The translations under genes were made by a program, and so were the position numbers. The notes beneath the pieces are model-generated. The model saw nothing but the letters and a program-made list of their open reading frames with translations. It was not told where the DNA came from and searched no databases. A stretch of DNA of 64,000 nucleotides, taken from positions 348,102 through 412,101 of the forward strand of contig NZ_BCWR01000006.1 of NCBI RefSeq assembly GCF_001592305.1. The letters are read 5' to 3'. Positions 8,698 through 17,350 of this stretch are shown here, piece by piece (the stretch's first letter is position 1; every line of letters begins with the position of its first letter). This stretch comes from Hydrogenophaga taeniospiralis CCUG 15921. Its GTDB lineage: Bacteria; Pseudomonadota; Gammaproteobacteria; Burkholderiales; Burkholderiaceae_C.

Positions 8698-9161
8698 GCG
8701 TCGTCTCCATCGCCGCGCAGGGCCCGCCAGGCGATCCAGCCGTAGCGCACCACCACCGCCGCCAGCATCAGCACGAAGGGCAGGAACACCCACATGAAGG
8801 ACAGGCCCAGCACGGGCGTGCCTTCGCGGTCCATGAACCGGATGTAGTCCCAGCTGCCGGGAATGGCCACGGCGGCCAGCACCGCCAGCATCGTGCTGCC
8901 CAGCACCCGCATGGCACGGCGCTGGCGCGGCCCCACGCTGTTGTAGGCCAGGTCGAACATCACGTGTTCGCGGGCCTTGACCATGAAGGCGCTGGCCCAC
9001 AGGATCACCCACACGTAGAGGATCACCGCCAGCTCGTCCGTCCAGGGCAGGGGGCGGTTGAAGCCGAAGCGCGCCGTGATCTGCACCAGGAACACACCGA
9101 ACAGCGCGGCAAAGAGGGTGGCCCCGACGACATCGGCGGCGCGTTGCAGCCAGCGTCGCAT
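8694..9161 (-). CDS. dctQ: TRAP transporter small permease subunit (DctQ family)
   Basis: 155 residues with four hydrophobic segments and the DctQ-typical RFGFNRPLPWTDELAVILYVWVI stretch (positions about 31-53). It bridges the binding protein and DctM in the inner membrane. It begins 6 bp after the dctP stop codon and overlaps dctM by 4 bp. Confidence 0.92.
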   Translation of the reverse strand: MRRWLQRAADVVGATLFAALFGVFLVQITARFGFNRPLPWTDELAVILYVWVILWASAFMVKAREHVMFDLAYNSVGPRQRRAMRVLGSTMLAVLAAVAIPGSWDYIRFMDREGTPVLGLSFMWVFLPFVLMLAAVVVRYGWIAWRALRGDGDDA

Positions 9162-9167
9162 GCGCGC

Positions 9168-10175
9168 TTACTGGGTGGCGTTGATGCGGTCGAGCAGACC
9201 GGCCGGCCAGGTCTTGGCCAGGTCGGACTTCAGGTAGGTCTGCTGCACGTGGCTGCGGAAGGCGGCCAGGTCGGGGGTGACGACCTGCAGGCCCTGCTGC
9301 TTGAAGAAGTCGACGATCTGCGCCTCTTCCTTCAGGCGGTTCTCATTGTTGAAGGCCGCCGCCGCGGCCGCCGCGTCGCGCACCTTCTGCTTCTGCGCGG
9401 CGCTCAGCGCGTTCCAGGTCTTGTTGGACAGCGACAGGAAGATGCCGTCCACCAGGTGGCTGGTGAGCACCAGCTGTTTGGTCACCTCGTAGAACTTGGC
9501 CGCGCGCACCGTGGGCAGCGGGTTGTCCTGGCCATCGATGGTGCCGGTCTTCAGGCCCAGGTAGACCTCGCCGAAGGCCAGCGGCGTGGCGGTGGCGCCC
9601 AGCGCCTCGCCCAGGAACAGCCACTCCTTGCTGCCGGGCATGCGCAGTTTCACGCCCTTGAGGTCGGCCGGCGTCTTCACCGCGCGCGGCTCGCGCAGGT
9701 TGAGCTGGCGCGTGCCCAGGTAGATGGTGGAGAGCACGGTCACGTCCATCTTGTCGGACACCAGCTTGAACAGCTCGTTGCCGATGGGGCCGTTGAACAC
9801 CTTCTGCTGGTGCGCCGGATCGCGGATGACATAGCCCGCGGTGAAGACGGAGAACTCGGGCACCAGCTTGGCGATGTCGAAGGCCGAGATGGTGGCCAGT
9901 TCCAGGTTGCCGCGCGCCATGGCGGCCGGCTCCGCGCCCTGTTTGAACAGCGAGGCGTTGAGGTTGATCTGCACGTCGAATTCACCGGGCGCGCTCTTGT
10001 CCAGCGATTCCTTGAACACGGTCCACATCCTGGCGTGCCAGTCGTCGGCCACGGCGGGGGTGGAAATGCGCATCGGGACCCGGGTCTGGGCCTGTGCGCT
10101 CAGCACGGTGCCGCCCAGCAGCACGGCGCTGGCGGTGGCGGCCAGCAGGCCGCGGCGCAAGATGGATGGGGTCAT
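9168..10175 (-). CDS. dctP: TRAP transporter solute-binding protein (DctP family)
   Basis: 335 residues with a Sec signal peptide (RRGLLAATASAVLLGG, cleavage after about AQAQ at 30). The DctP fold is marked by the family core GLKLRMPGSKEWLFLGEALGATATPL-like region (seen here as LKGVKLRMPGS and TPLAFGEVYLGLKTGTIDGQDNP). The Arg of KLRMPGS is the position that binds the ligand carboxylate in characterised DctP proteins, so an organic or sugar acid is likely. It is the first of the transporter genes, 39 bp after the lyase gene. Confidence 0.93.
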   Translation of the reverse strand: MTPSILRRGLLAATASAVLLGGTVLSAQAQTRVPMRISTPAVADDWHARMWTVFKESLDKSAPGEFDVQINLNASLFKQGAEPAAMARGNLELATISAFDIAKLVPEFSVFTAGYVIRDPAHQQKVFNGPIGNELFKLVSDKMDVTVLSTIYLGTRQLNLREPRAVKTPADLKGVKLRMPGSKEWLFLGEALGATATPLAFGEVYLGLKTGTIDGQDNPLPTVRAAKFYEVTKQLVLTSHLVDGIFLSLSNKTWNALSAAQKQKVRDAAAAAAAFNNENRLKEEAQIVDFFKQQGLQVVTPDLAAFRSHVQQTYLKSDLAKTWPAGLLDRINATQ

Positions 10176-10214
10176 GGGTGTCTCCTCGGGGTGCGGGTGG
10201 AAGGAAAAGGGGGC

Positions 10215-11138
10215 TCAGTCGCGGCTCGCATCCAGGCCGAAGGCCTGCAGGCGCTGGCGCAGTTCGGCCTGTTCGGTGGCCGACAGGGCCACCAGCGGCG
10301 GGCGCACCCGCAGCCAGCCGGCGTGGCCCTCGCGTTCGGCCATCACGCCCTTGAGCGCGGGCATGAGCGAAAAACCATCGAAAACGGTGAGCAAGGCCTT
10401 GACCCGCGCGAGGTCGCGCCCGGCGTCGGGCCCGTCGGGCTGTGTCACCAGCCGGTGCACCAGGCGCGGTGCAAAGTTGGCCAGCCCGCTGATCGCGCCG
10501 GTGCTGCCCAGGCGGCCCAGCGCCGGCAGGTCCGGCTCGAACCCGACGTAGACCGTGATCGGGGGCATGAAGGCCTGGGCCAGGCCCACCGAATGCACCT
10601 GGTCGCAGCCGCTGTCCTTGATGCCGGCGATGGTGTCCGGGTACTGCGCCAGCAGGCTGCGGATGACGCCGTGCGAGAGGCCCACGCCGGCCACCTGGGG
10701 GATGTGGTACAGGTACAGCCGCAGGCGCGGGTCGGCCACGCGGTCGATCAGCCAGCGGTAGGCGTCGACGATGCCCTGGTCGCTCACGCCCTTGAAGAAA
10801 AAGGGCGGCAGCACCAGGCAGCCGTGCACCCCCAGCCCCACCGCGTGTTTCGTCAGCGCCACCGTGTCGGTGACGGCCGCACAGCTGGTGGAGACCATCA
10901 ACCGCTGCGCCGGCACGCCGCGCGCCACCAGCGCTTCGACGGCGGCCATGCGTTCGGCCACCGAAAACGACGGGCCCTCGCCGGTGGTGCCGAAGGCGGT
11001 CACACCTCCGCAGCCCGCGTCCAGCAGCGCCAGGGCGTGGCGGGCAAAGGCGTCGTGGTCGATGTCCAGCGACGCGGTCAGTGGGGTCAGCATCGCGGGC
11101 CAGATGCCGCGAAAGGCGAGGGTGTGGGCAGGTGTCAT
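10215..11138 (-). CDS. DapA/N-acetylneuraminate-lyase family aldolase
   Basis: 307 residues from the ATG at 11136-11138, which overlaps the GntR stop (ATGA). TIM-barrel class I aldolase signs are present: GTTGEGPS (50-57), Tyr144 in YLYHIPQ and the Schiff-base Lys174 in AGIKDSG. The family includes DapA, NanA, KDG aldolase and 5-keto-4-deoxyglucarate dehydratase. The HIPQ in place of NxP and the TRAP/kinase context argue for sugar-acid or keto-acid breakdown rather than lysine synthesis. The exact reaction is not determined by the sequence. Confidence 0.85.
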   Translation of the reverse strand: MTPAHTLAFRGIWPAMLTPLTASLDIDHDAFARHALALLDAGCGGVTAFGTTGEGPSFSVAERMAAVEALVARGVPAQRLMVSTSCAAVTDTVALTKHAVGLGVHGCLVLPPFFFKGVSDQGIVDAYRWLIDRVADPRLRLYLYHIPQVAGVGLSHGVIRSLLAQYPDTIAGIKDSGCDQVHSVGLAQAFMPPITVYVGFEPDLPALGRLGSTGAISGLANFAPRLVHRLVTQPDGPDAGRDLARVKALLTVFDGFSLMPALKGVMAEREGHAGWLRVRPPLVALSATEQAELRQRLQAFGLDASRD

Positions 11139-11878
11139 GGGGCGTCCAGTTGGGAGGATGACCAGGGCAGCGCCGGGCGCGGCAGCCCCAGCACGCGCCG
11201 GCGCGCGCTTTCGATGTGGTGGCCCAGGCGCTCGGCCACAGCGGCGGCGTCGCGCCGGCGCAGGGCTTCGATGAACCACAGGTGTTCCTCCATCGCGGCC
11301 AGCAGGATGTCGGCCGCCAGGCTGGAGTGCTCGAACTTGATCAGGCGCACGCGCAGGCTGTTGATGCGGTAGGCCTCGGAGATGAGCTCGTTGCCCAGGG
11401 CGTCGATCATGTGTTCGTGCAGGCCCCAGTCGACCTGGGTGGCCTCGGCCAGCAAGGCCTCGTCGATGGGGCCGGCGCGCGCGCGGCGCACGATGGACAG
11501 GTGTTCGGCCTCGATGCGTTCCAACTCGGCGTCGCTCGCGCTGGTGGCAAATCGCACCGCGGCCTCGCGCTCCAGCAGCAGGCGCAGCTCGAAGGCGTTC
11601 TTGATCAGTTTCAGGTCCACGTTGGCGATCTGCAGCCCGCGCTGGGGCACGGTGTGCAGCAGGCCCTCGGCCTCCAGGCGCGGGATCAGTTCGCGCACCG
11701 CGCCCAGGGGCATGGCCAGCAGCTGCATCAGCTCGCGCTGCGAGATGAACTGGCCGGGCCGGATCTGCGCCCGCATGATCTGCTGGCGGAAGTTTTCATA
11801 GGCCTGCGCCCGCAGGTTGGGCGCACGCACGGCGGCCGTGGGCGGTGGTGGCTGGTGCGAAAGCATGCGGATGTTCAC
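11135..11878 (-). CDS. GntR-family (FadR/FCD type) transcriptional regulator
   Basis: 247 residues from a GTG at 11878, or 243 from the ATG at 11866. The N-terminal winged helix is near 25-90 (GQFISQRELMQLLAMPLGAVRELIPRLEAEGLL), followed by the all-helical FCD effector domain with metal-ligand-like residues (LHEHMID, EHLWFIEALRRRD). It heads the TRAP operon and overlaps the lyase gene by 4 bp, so it very probably controls its own operon. A perfect 14-bp palindrome lies just upstream. Confidence 0.88.
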   Translation of the reverse strand: MNIRMLSHQPPPPTAAVRAPNLRAQAYENFRQQIMRAQIRPGQFISQRELMQLLAMPLGAVRELIPRLEAEGLLHTVPQRGLQIANVDLKLIKNAFELRLLLEREAAVRFATSASDAELERIEAEHLSIVRRARAGPIDEALLAEATQVDWGLHEHMIDALGNELISEAYRINSLRVRLIKFEHSSLAADILLAAMEEHLWFIEALRRRDAAAVAERLGHHIESARRRVLGLPRPALPWSSSQLDAP

Positions 11879-11887
11879 TGGTTGCTC

Positions 11888-11901
11888 ACTAACATGTTAG
11901 T
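11888..11901. promoter_or_regulatory. Candidate operator of the GntR regulator
   Basis: ACTAACATGTTAGT is a perfect 14-bp palindrome, centred about 16 bp before the GTG start of the regulator and in the gap to ubiB. Autoregulation by a FadR-type dimer is the simplest reading. A matching second site was not seen. Confidence 0.55.
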
Positions 11902-11997
11902 TCGACAACAGGTAGCCGTTCACTGGTGGAAACCCTGAAGCCCGCCGGGCGCAGTGCTGGCCCGCCCGGCAGGCCCCGGCCTGTCTATGATGGCCCC

Positions 11998-13698
11998 ATG
12001 CTGATCGAAACCCTGGGCGCTGCCCGAGACATGGGCCGCCTCAACACCATCCTGGGCGTGCTCATCCGCCACGGCTTCGGCGACAGCGTGCGCCGTCTCG
12101 GCCTGGCCGACCGGCTCGAGCGCGCTGGTCACGCCCTGAAGTGGAACCACGCCGCCGACCTCGCGCGCCTGGAACCGCCGGTGCAGGTGCGCCTGGCGCT
12201 GGAAGAACTCGGCCCCACCTTCGTCAAGCTCGGCCAGATCCTGGCCGGGCGCGCCGACCTGTTTGGCCCCGACTGGATCGCCGAATTCGAAAAACTGCAC
12301 AGCCAGGTGCCGGCCGTGCCGCTGGACGAGCTGCGGCCCCAGCTGCGTGAAGACCTGGGCGACGAGCCCGAGGTCGTTTTTGCCCGCTTCGACGTGGAGC
12401 CGCTGGCCGCCGCGTCGATCGCGCAGGTGCACCGCGCCCAGCTGCACGACGGCACCGAAGTCATCGTCAAGATCCGCCGCCCCGGCATCACCGACACCAT
12501 CGAAGCCGACCTGCGCCTGCTCGCGCGCCTGGCCGTGCTGGCCGAGGCCGAACTGCCCGCGCTCAAACCCTACCGCCCGCAGCAGCTGGTGCGTGAGCTC
12601 GCCCGTTCGCTCCGGCGCGAGCTGGACCTGGCCAGCGAGTGCCGCAGCGCCGAGCGCATCGCCAACAACCTGACCAGCCTGCCCTGGATCGTGGTGCCCC
12701 GGGTGCACTGGGCCCACACCAAAGAGCGCGTCAACGTGCAGGACTACGTGGGCGGCGTGCCCGGCAACCAGATCGCCCTGCTGGAAACCAACGGCTACGA
12801 CCGCAACCTGCTGGCCCGGCGCGGCGCGCAGGCCGTGCTCAAGATGATCGTGCAGGACGGCTTCTTCCACGCCGACCCACACCCCGGCAACGTGTTCTAT
12901 CTGGAAGGCAACCGCATCGCCTTCATCGACTTCGGCATGGTCGGGCGCCTCTCGCAGCGCCGCCGCGAGGAGCTGCTGAACCTGCTGCTCGGCCTGGTCG
13001 AACGCAACCCCCAGACCGTGGCCGACGTGCTGCTCGACTGGACCGGCGACGAACACGGCGTCAACCTCTCGCTGCTCGAAACCGAGATCGAGACCTTCGT
13101 CGACCAGTACCACGGCACCCCGCTGGCCCAGCTCAACCTGGGCCAGATGCTGGCCGACGTCACCACCATCCTGCGCGAACACCACCTGGGCCTGCCCACC
13201 GACATGGCCCTGCTCATCAAGGCTTTCATCACGCTCGAAGGCATGGGCCGCAGCCTCGACCCGGCCTTTCACATGACCACCGAAGCCCTGCCCATGCTGC
13301 GCCAGGTGCTGCGCGCGCGTTACCGGCCCAAGGTGGTGGCCAACCGCGCCTGGCAGACCCTGCGCCGCACGCTCGCCGTGGCCGAACAGCTGCCGCACGA
13401 CGTCTCGCGCCTGCTGCGCAACGCGCGCCGCGGCCGGGTGCACGTGGGCATCGAACTCGCGCACCTCAAGCGCGTGGGCGACCAGATCGACCGCGCCGCC
13501 AACCGCCTCACCATGGCGCTGGTGATCGCCGCGCTCATCATCGGCTCGTCCATCGTCATGACCGTCAAAGGCGGCCCCACCCTGTTCGGCCTGCCCGCCT
13601 TCGGCTTCATCGGCTTCGCCAGCGCCTTCGTGGGCGGCCTGTGGCTGGTGCGCGCGATCTGGCGCAGCAGCAAGGGGCGGGATGTGGGGGAGGACTGA
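11998..13698 (+). CDS. ubiB: UbiB/AarF-family (ABC1) atypical kinase
   Basis: 566 residues from the ATG at 11998. It carries the family motif KLGQ (77-80, in FVKLGQILAGR), the AAASIAQVHRA loop that replaces the usual P-loop, HADPHPGN and IDFGMVGR (metal-binding DFG), and two C-terminal membrane helices. UbiB-type ATPases are needed for ubiquinone synthesis, probably by extracting lipid intermediates. Assignment to UbiB rather than a paralogous AarF is from length and full motif set; no other ubi gene is adjacent. Confidence 0.85.
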   Translation: MLIETLGAARDMGRLNTILGVLIRHGFGDSVRRLGLADRLERAGHALKWNHAADLARLEPPVQVRLALEELGPTFVKLGQILAGRADLFGPDWIAEFEKLHSQVPAVPLDELRPQLREDLGDEPEVVFARFDVEPLAAASIAQVHRAQLHDGTEVIVKIRRPGITDTIEADLRLLARLAVLAEAELPALKPYRPQQLVRELARSLRRELDLASECRSAERIANNLTSLPWIVVPRVHWAHTKERVNVQDYVGGVPGNQIALLETNGYDRNLLARRGAQAVLKMIVQDGFFHADPHPGNVFYLEGNRIAFIDFGMVGRLSQRRREELLNLLLGLVERNPQTVADVLLDWTGDEHGVNLSLLETEIETFVDQYHGTPLAQLNLGQMLADVTTILREHHLGLPTDMALLIKAFITLEGMGRSLDPAFHMTTEALPMLRQVLRARYRPKVVANRAWQTLRRTLAVAEQLPHDVSRLLRNARRGRVHVGIELAHLKRVGDQIDRAANRLTMALVIAALIIGSSIVMTVKGGPTLFGLPAFGFIGFASAFVGGLWLVRAIWRSSKGRDVGED

Positions 13699-14084
13699 GC
13701 GAGCACGGCAGGGGGCAATGGCGATGCTTCACACGTGCACGTTTTTCCACATCGTGGTACATTAACTGGTTCGCCTTGGGCGACCAGCCGCGTCTGGGTT
13801 TCACGACCTTGACGCACCGCCCCCGGCAGAGGGGCCGCTGGTCCAGCCCCTCCATCGCGAGCCGCGCCAGCCCCGAACCCTTTCCAGGTCGGCGCCGTCG
13901 CAATCTTCTCCCTGCTGTTGCCGATGCCCCTGCCGTGGCTCGTGCTCCGGTTCTGGCTGGTGTTCCCGACACCGGGCCGGCGCCGGGTGATTCAGTCGGG
14001 CACCCCGGCGCTTGGGGCTGCCAATGTGTTTTTCGGGCGTTTTCCTGCTGTGCGGTCCACGAGACCGCGGCGTTCCGCCCTTTG
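13699..14084 (+). other. Gap after ubiB; possible remnant of a membrane protein
   Basis: No recognisable complete gene. One plus-strand frame is open from 13813 to 14082 and encodes a hydrophobic run (VGAVAIFSLLLPMPLPWLVL). Its stop overlaps the next start as TGATG at 14083-14087. There is no good start codon before the hydrophobic part (first in-frame ATG at 13924). It could be the end of a degraded gene or chance. Confidence 0.3.
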
Positions 14085-14405
14085 ATGTTTTTGATGATTC
14101 ATACGATTTCCACGACCACAACAACGAAGAGACTGTCTCCTCTCACCCTGGGCAAGTACCGCATCGCGGCTTGCCCCCGGCCGCTGCCGTGCGGCCGTTT
14201 TGCCGCCCAGGTGTCCATCGCCAGCGGCTCGGGCAGCGCCAGCACCGACCGTGTCATGCGCTTCCACGATGATTTCCCCACACACGACGCAGCGGCGCAT
14301 TACGCCGTGGCGCAAGGCATCGACTGGGTGAACGACGCGTTGCGCGCTTGCGTGCGCCCGTCCGCCTCGGTGACGATGCTGCCGTCTCCCCAGATCTGTA
14401 TTTGA
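14085..14405 (+). CDS. Small hypothetical protein upstream of infA
   Basis: 106 residues from the ATG at 14085, or 103 from 14094. After a Thr-rich start it reads [17 protein letters not shown] and then [20 protein letters not shown], a compact alpha/beta pattern (beta hairpin then helix) that looks like a real domain rather than a shadow frame. No signal peptide or cysteine pair for metal binding. It ends 16 bp before the infA ATG and may share its transcript. Function unknown. Confidence 0.5.
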   Translation: MFLMIHTISTTTTTKRLSPLTLGKYRIAACPRPLPCGRFAAQVSIASGSGSASTDRVMRFHDDFPTHDAAAHYAVAQGIDWVNDALRACVRPSASVTMLPSPQICI

Positions 14406-14421
14406 AGCAAAGGAGCCTCAC

Positions 14422-14676
14422 ATGGCCAAGGAAGAACTGATCGACATGATGGGCATCGTCAACGAGGTGCTGCCCGACACGCGCTTTCGCGTGACGCTGG
14501 ACAACGGTCACCAGCTGATTGCCTACTCCGCCGGCAAGATGAAGAAGAACCACATCCGCATCCTTGCGGGTGATCGGGTGTCTCTCGAACTCTCGCCCTA
14601 CGACCTGACCAAGGGCCGGATCAATTTCCGCCACATCGAGGGCCGCGGCCCGATGGTGCCGCGCAAGCCGCGCTGA
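14422..14676 (+). CDS. infA: Translation initiation factor IF-1
   Basis: 84 residues with an S1/OB fold: [24 protein letters not shown] at the start, then [22 protein letters not shown] and [14 protein letters not shown]. The N-terminus MAKEELIDM and tail of about a dozen residues past the core are typical of the extra IF-1 copy of Burkholderiales, which sits outside the ribosomal-protein operon. A strong ribosome site AAAGGAG (14409-14415) precedes the ATG. IF-1 blocks the ribosomal A site during initiation. GC-rich inverted repeats follow the stop (14678-14712). Confidence 0.93.
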   Translation: MAKEELIDMMGIVNEVLPDTRFRVTLDNGHQLIAYSAGKMKKNHIRILAGDRVSLELSPYDLTKGRINFRHIEGRGPMVPRKPR

Positions 14677-14716
14677 GCACCGGGGCCACCGGCCGGGCCC
14701 CGTGCCCGGCCTGGCC

Positions 14717-15520
14717 TCACATGCCCATGCCGCCGTCTACCGGCAGGCCCGCGCCCGTGATGAAGCGCGAGGCGTCGGAGCACAGGAAGACCACCGCGTC
14801 GGCCATGTCGCTCACCGTGCCCAGGCGGCCCAGCGGGGTTTGCTCCACGATGGCCAGCACGGCCGCATCGGGCGATTCGAACAGCCCCGCGCTCACCACG
14901 TCACTGGCGAGCTTCATGCCCATGTCGGTGGGCACGAGGCCGGGGTAGATGCAGTTCACGCGCACCCCGTAGCCCAGTTTGCCGGCCTCCATGGCACCCA
15001 CGCGAGTGAGCCGGTCCACGGCGGACTTGGTGGCCGAGTAGCCGGCAATGGCGGGAAACGCGATGGTGGACGCCACCGACGACACATTGACCACCACACC
15101 ACCCTGCCCGGCCAGGCCGCCGGGGCGCATGGCGCGAAATGCGTGCTTCATGCCGAGCGCGGTGCCGACGATGTTCACGTCGAGCATGCGGCGCAGCGCA
15201 TCGGGGTCGATCTCGGTCACCAGGGCGGTGACCTCGATACCGGCGTTGTTGATCAGGATGTCAAAGCCCCCGAACGCCGCGTGCGTGGCGCTCACGGCGG
15301 CCAGCCAATGGGCTTCGTCGCTCACGTCCAGATGAACGAACGCGGCCTGGCCGCCGGTGGCCTTGATGGCACGGGCGGTTTCCCGGCCCTGCTCTTCCAG
15401 CAGGTCGCCGATCATCACCGCGGCGCCCGCTTCGGCCAGGGCCTGCGCCATGCCGGCGCCCAGGCCCCGGGCACCGCCGGTGACCAGGGCCTTGCGGCCC
15501 TTCAAATCGAACTGGGACAT
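14717..15520 (-). CDS. Short-chain dehydrogenase/reductase
   Basis: 267 residues, classical SDR. It has the cofactor motif TGGARGLGAG (14-23), the NNAG motif (NNAGIEV), the catalytic Ser in NVSSVAS and YSATK, and the C-terminal ITGAGLPVDGG. Asp in the GDLL stretch after beta-2 suggests NAD(H) preference. It converges with infA and stands alone, so the substrate cannot be deduced; cyclohexanol- or 3-hydroxyacyl-type dehydrogenases are similar. Confidence 0.85.
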   Translation of the reverse strand: MSQFDLKGRKALVTGGARGLGAGMAQALAEAGAAVMIGDLLEEQGRETARAIKATGGQAAFVHLDVSDEAHWLAAVSATHAAFGGFDILINNAGIEVTALVTEIDPDALRRMLDVNIVGTALGMKHAFRAMRPGGLAGQGGVVVNVSSVASTIAFPAIAGYSATKSAVDRLTRVGAMEAGKLGYGVRVNCIYPGLVPTDMGMKLASDVVSAGLFESPDAAVLAIVEQTPLGRLGTVSDMADAVVFLCSDASRFITGAGLPVDGGMGM

Positions 15521-15678
15521 TCAACGCTCCTGTGAGGTGGGTGGACAAGGGCCCGGCCTGGCGCCAGGCCGCCGCCACTCTATCCACCTCCCGCGCGAGC
15601 GCTGCGCCCTCCCCTGTCGAGCCTGACACCGGGCGGCGCCGGCCCGCCCTGGCCGTTCAGCCCCTTATTGGCCCCTCA

Positions 15679-16788
15679 TCAGCCCTGGCGCTTGGCCCGC
15701 CGCGCCCGTACCGCCGCGGCCAGGCCTTGCAGCACCGGCACGGTCTGCTCGAAGCTGATGCAGGCGTCCGTCACGCTCACGCCGTGCTGCAGCGGCTGGC
15801 CGGGCACGATGTCCTGTCGGCCTTCTTGCAGATGGCTCTCGATCATCACGCCGGTGATGCGCGCGTCGCCCGCCGCGATCTGCTGCGCCACGTCGGCCGC
15901 CACCTCGATCTGCTTGCGGTGCTGCTTGCTGCTGTTGGCGTGCGACACGTCGGTCATCACCTGCTCGCGCAGGCCGGCCGCCTTGAGCAGCGCGCAGGCA
16001 GCGTCCACGTCGGCCTTGGAATAGTTGGGCGCCTTGCCGCCGCGCAGGATCACGTGGCAGTCGGCGTTGCCGCGCGTCTCGAAGATCGCGGCCTGGCCCA
16101 TCTTGGTCATGCCCATGAAGGCGTGCGGTGCCTGCGCAGCCTGGATGGCATCGCTCGCCACCTTGATGCCGCCGTCGGTGCCGTTCTTAAAACCCACCGG
16201 GCACGACAGGCCGCTGGCGAGCTGGCGGTGGCTCTGGCTCTCGGTGGTGCGCGCTCCGATGGCGCCCCAGCTCACGAGGTCCGAAATGAACTGCGGCGAG
16301 AGCAGGTCCAGGAACTCGGTGCCCACCGGCAGGCCGATGGCCAGCACGTCCAGCAGCAGCTGGCGCGCCAGCTCCAGGCCTTCGTTGATGGCGAAGCTGC
16401 CGTCCAGGTGCGGGTCGTTGATGTAGCCTTTCCAGCCCACGGTGGTGCGCGGTTTTTCGAAGTACACGCGCATGACGATCAGCAGGTCGTCGGCCAGGGC
16501 ATCGGCCTGCGCCTTGAGCAGGCGCGCATAGGCCAGCGCCTGGTCGTGGTCGTGGATGGAGCACGGCCCCACCACCACGATCAGCCGGTCGTCCTGCCCG
16601 TGCAGCACGCGCGAGAGCGCGGCGCGACTGCTCTCCACCAGCGCCAGCGCCTCGGGCGGCGTGGGCAGCCATTCCTGCAGCAGCGCGGGCGTGATGAGCG
16701 GGCGCACCGCGCCGATGCGCAGGTCGTCGATGCGGGTGGTGTCGTGGGTGGACAGCGGGGTGGCGGAGCGGAGGGCGTGCGTGGTCAT
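15679..16788 (-). CDS. aroG: 3-deoxy-7-phosphoheptulonate (DAHP) synthase, class I
   Basis: 369 residues from the ATG at 16786-16788; the upstream extension to 16872 is in intergenic sequence. AroG/AroF-type motifs are present: VVGPCSIHDHDQAL, RVYFEKPRTTVGWKGYINDP, GARTTESQSHRQLASG, VGFKNGTDGG, DVSHANSSKQH and SHLQEGRQ. It joins PEP and erythrose 4-phosphate, the first step to aromatic amino acids. No leader peptide or TyrR/Trp-type site was recognised upstream, so which amino acid feeds back is open. Confidence 0.95.
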   Translation of the reverse strand: MTTHALRSATPLSTHDTTRIDDLRIGAVRPLITPALLQEWLPTPPEALALVESSRAALSRVLHGQDDRLIVVVGPCSIHDHDQALAYARLLKAQADALADDLLIVMRVYFEKPRTTVGWKGYINDPHLDGSFAINEGLELARQLLLDVLAIGLPVGTEFLDLLSPQFISDLVSWGAIGARTTESQSHRQLASGLSCPVGFKNGTDGGIKVASDAIQAAQAPHAFMGMTKMGQAAIFETRGNADCHVILRGGKAPNYSKADVDAACALLKAAGLREQVMTDVSHANSSKQHRKQIEVAADVAQQIAAGDARITGVMIESHLQEGRQDIVPGQPLQHGVSVTDACISFEQTVPVLQGLAAAVRARRAKRQG

Positions 16789-16800
16789 AGCCCGGTATTG

Positions 16801-16828
16801 TCGCGTGGCCGCTGGGGGGGTTATCTCA
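16801..16828 (-). repeat. TTGAGATAA-CCCCC repeat end over the NlpC/P60 stop codon
   Basis: On the minus strand the coding end CCT TGA runs into GATAACCCCCCCAGCGG. The string TTGAGATAA followed by a C run also ends the exonuclease gene at 17350 and (as TTGAGATAG) the prenyltransferase gene at 3346. The TGA stop lies within the shared string. Confidence 0.5.
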
Positions 16829-17305
16829 AGGGCGGCGGAAAGCGGTGCGCTGACGTACCCAGTAACTGCCATTCAAACGGTCCAGCCGCACCGTGCCGCC
16901 AGTGGACGGCGCGTGCACGAAGCGGTCTTCGCCCACGTAGATGCCGGCGTGGAACGGCCGGCCGCTGCCAAAGATCACCAGGTCGCCGGTGCGCAGATCG
17001 CGGTTGCTCACCGGCTGGCCGAAGTCCGACAGCTGGGCCACCGTGCGCGGCGGCGCGACGCCGGCGCGGCTCTTGTACACGTAGCCGATCAGGCCGCTGC
17101 AGTCGAAGCCACCTTCCGGTGTGTTGCCGCCGTAGCGGTAGGGCGTGCCCACCAGGCCCAGCGCATGGATGGCGATGTCGCTCGACTGCTCGGCCGACAG
17201 CGCGCGGTAGACCGGCCCGCGGGTTGGCGGCGCGCTGCCGCAGCCGGCGAGCAACAGGGTGGTGGTCAGGGCGAGGCAGGGCAGGACACGGCGCATGGGG
17301 GTCAA
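16826..17305 (-). CDS. NlpC/P60-family cell-wall hydrolase, lipoprotein
   Basis: 159 residues from 17305, or 156 from the ATG at 17296. A lipobox (TLLLAGC, Cys22 in the longer form) marks it as a lipoprotein. The NlpC/P60 domain has the catalytic Cys in GGFDCSGLIGYVY, the His in PFHAGIYVGED and the third polar residue in DRFVHAPSTGG. Such enzymes cut the D-Glu/diaminopimelate bond of peptidoglycan stems (E. coli Spr/MepS and NlpC). The short form without an SH3 domain resembles MepS. Confidence 0.9.
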   Translation of the reverse strand: MTPMRRVLPCLALTTTLLLAGCGSAPPTRGPVYRALSAEQSSDIAIHALGLVGTPYRYGGNTPEGGFDCSGLIGYVYKSRAGVAPPRTVAQLSDFGQPVSNRDLRTGDLVIFGSGRPFHAGIYVGEDRFVHAPSTGGTVRLDRLNGSYWVRQRTAFRRP

Positions 17306-17350
17306 GCGTAGCGGATCGCCACGCGAAGCGCGGCGGGGGTGCTTATCTCA
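17305..17350 (-). repeat. TTGAGATAA-CCCCC repeat end over the exonuclease stop codon
   Basis: On the minus strand the gene ends ACT TGA and continues GATAAGCACCCCCGCCGCGCTTCGCGTGG. The CCCCCGCCGCGCT(G/T)CGCG part matches the element at 3320-3345. The TGA stop lies within the shared string TTGAGATAA. Confidence 0.5.
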
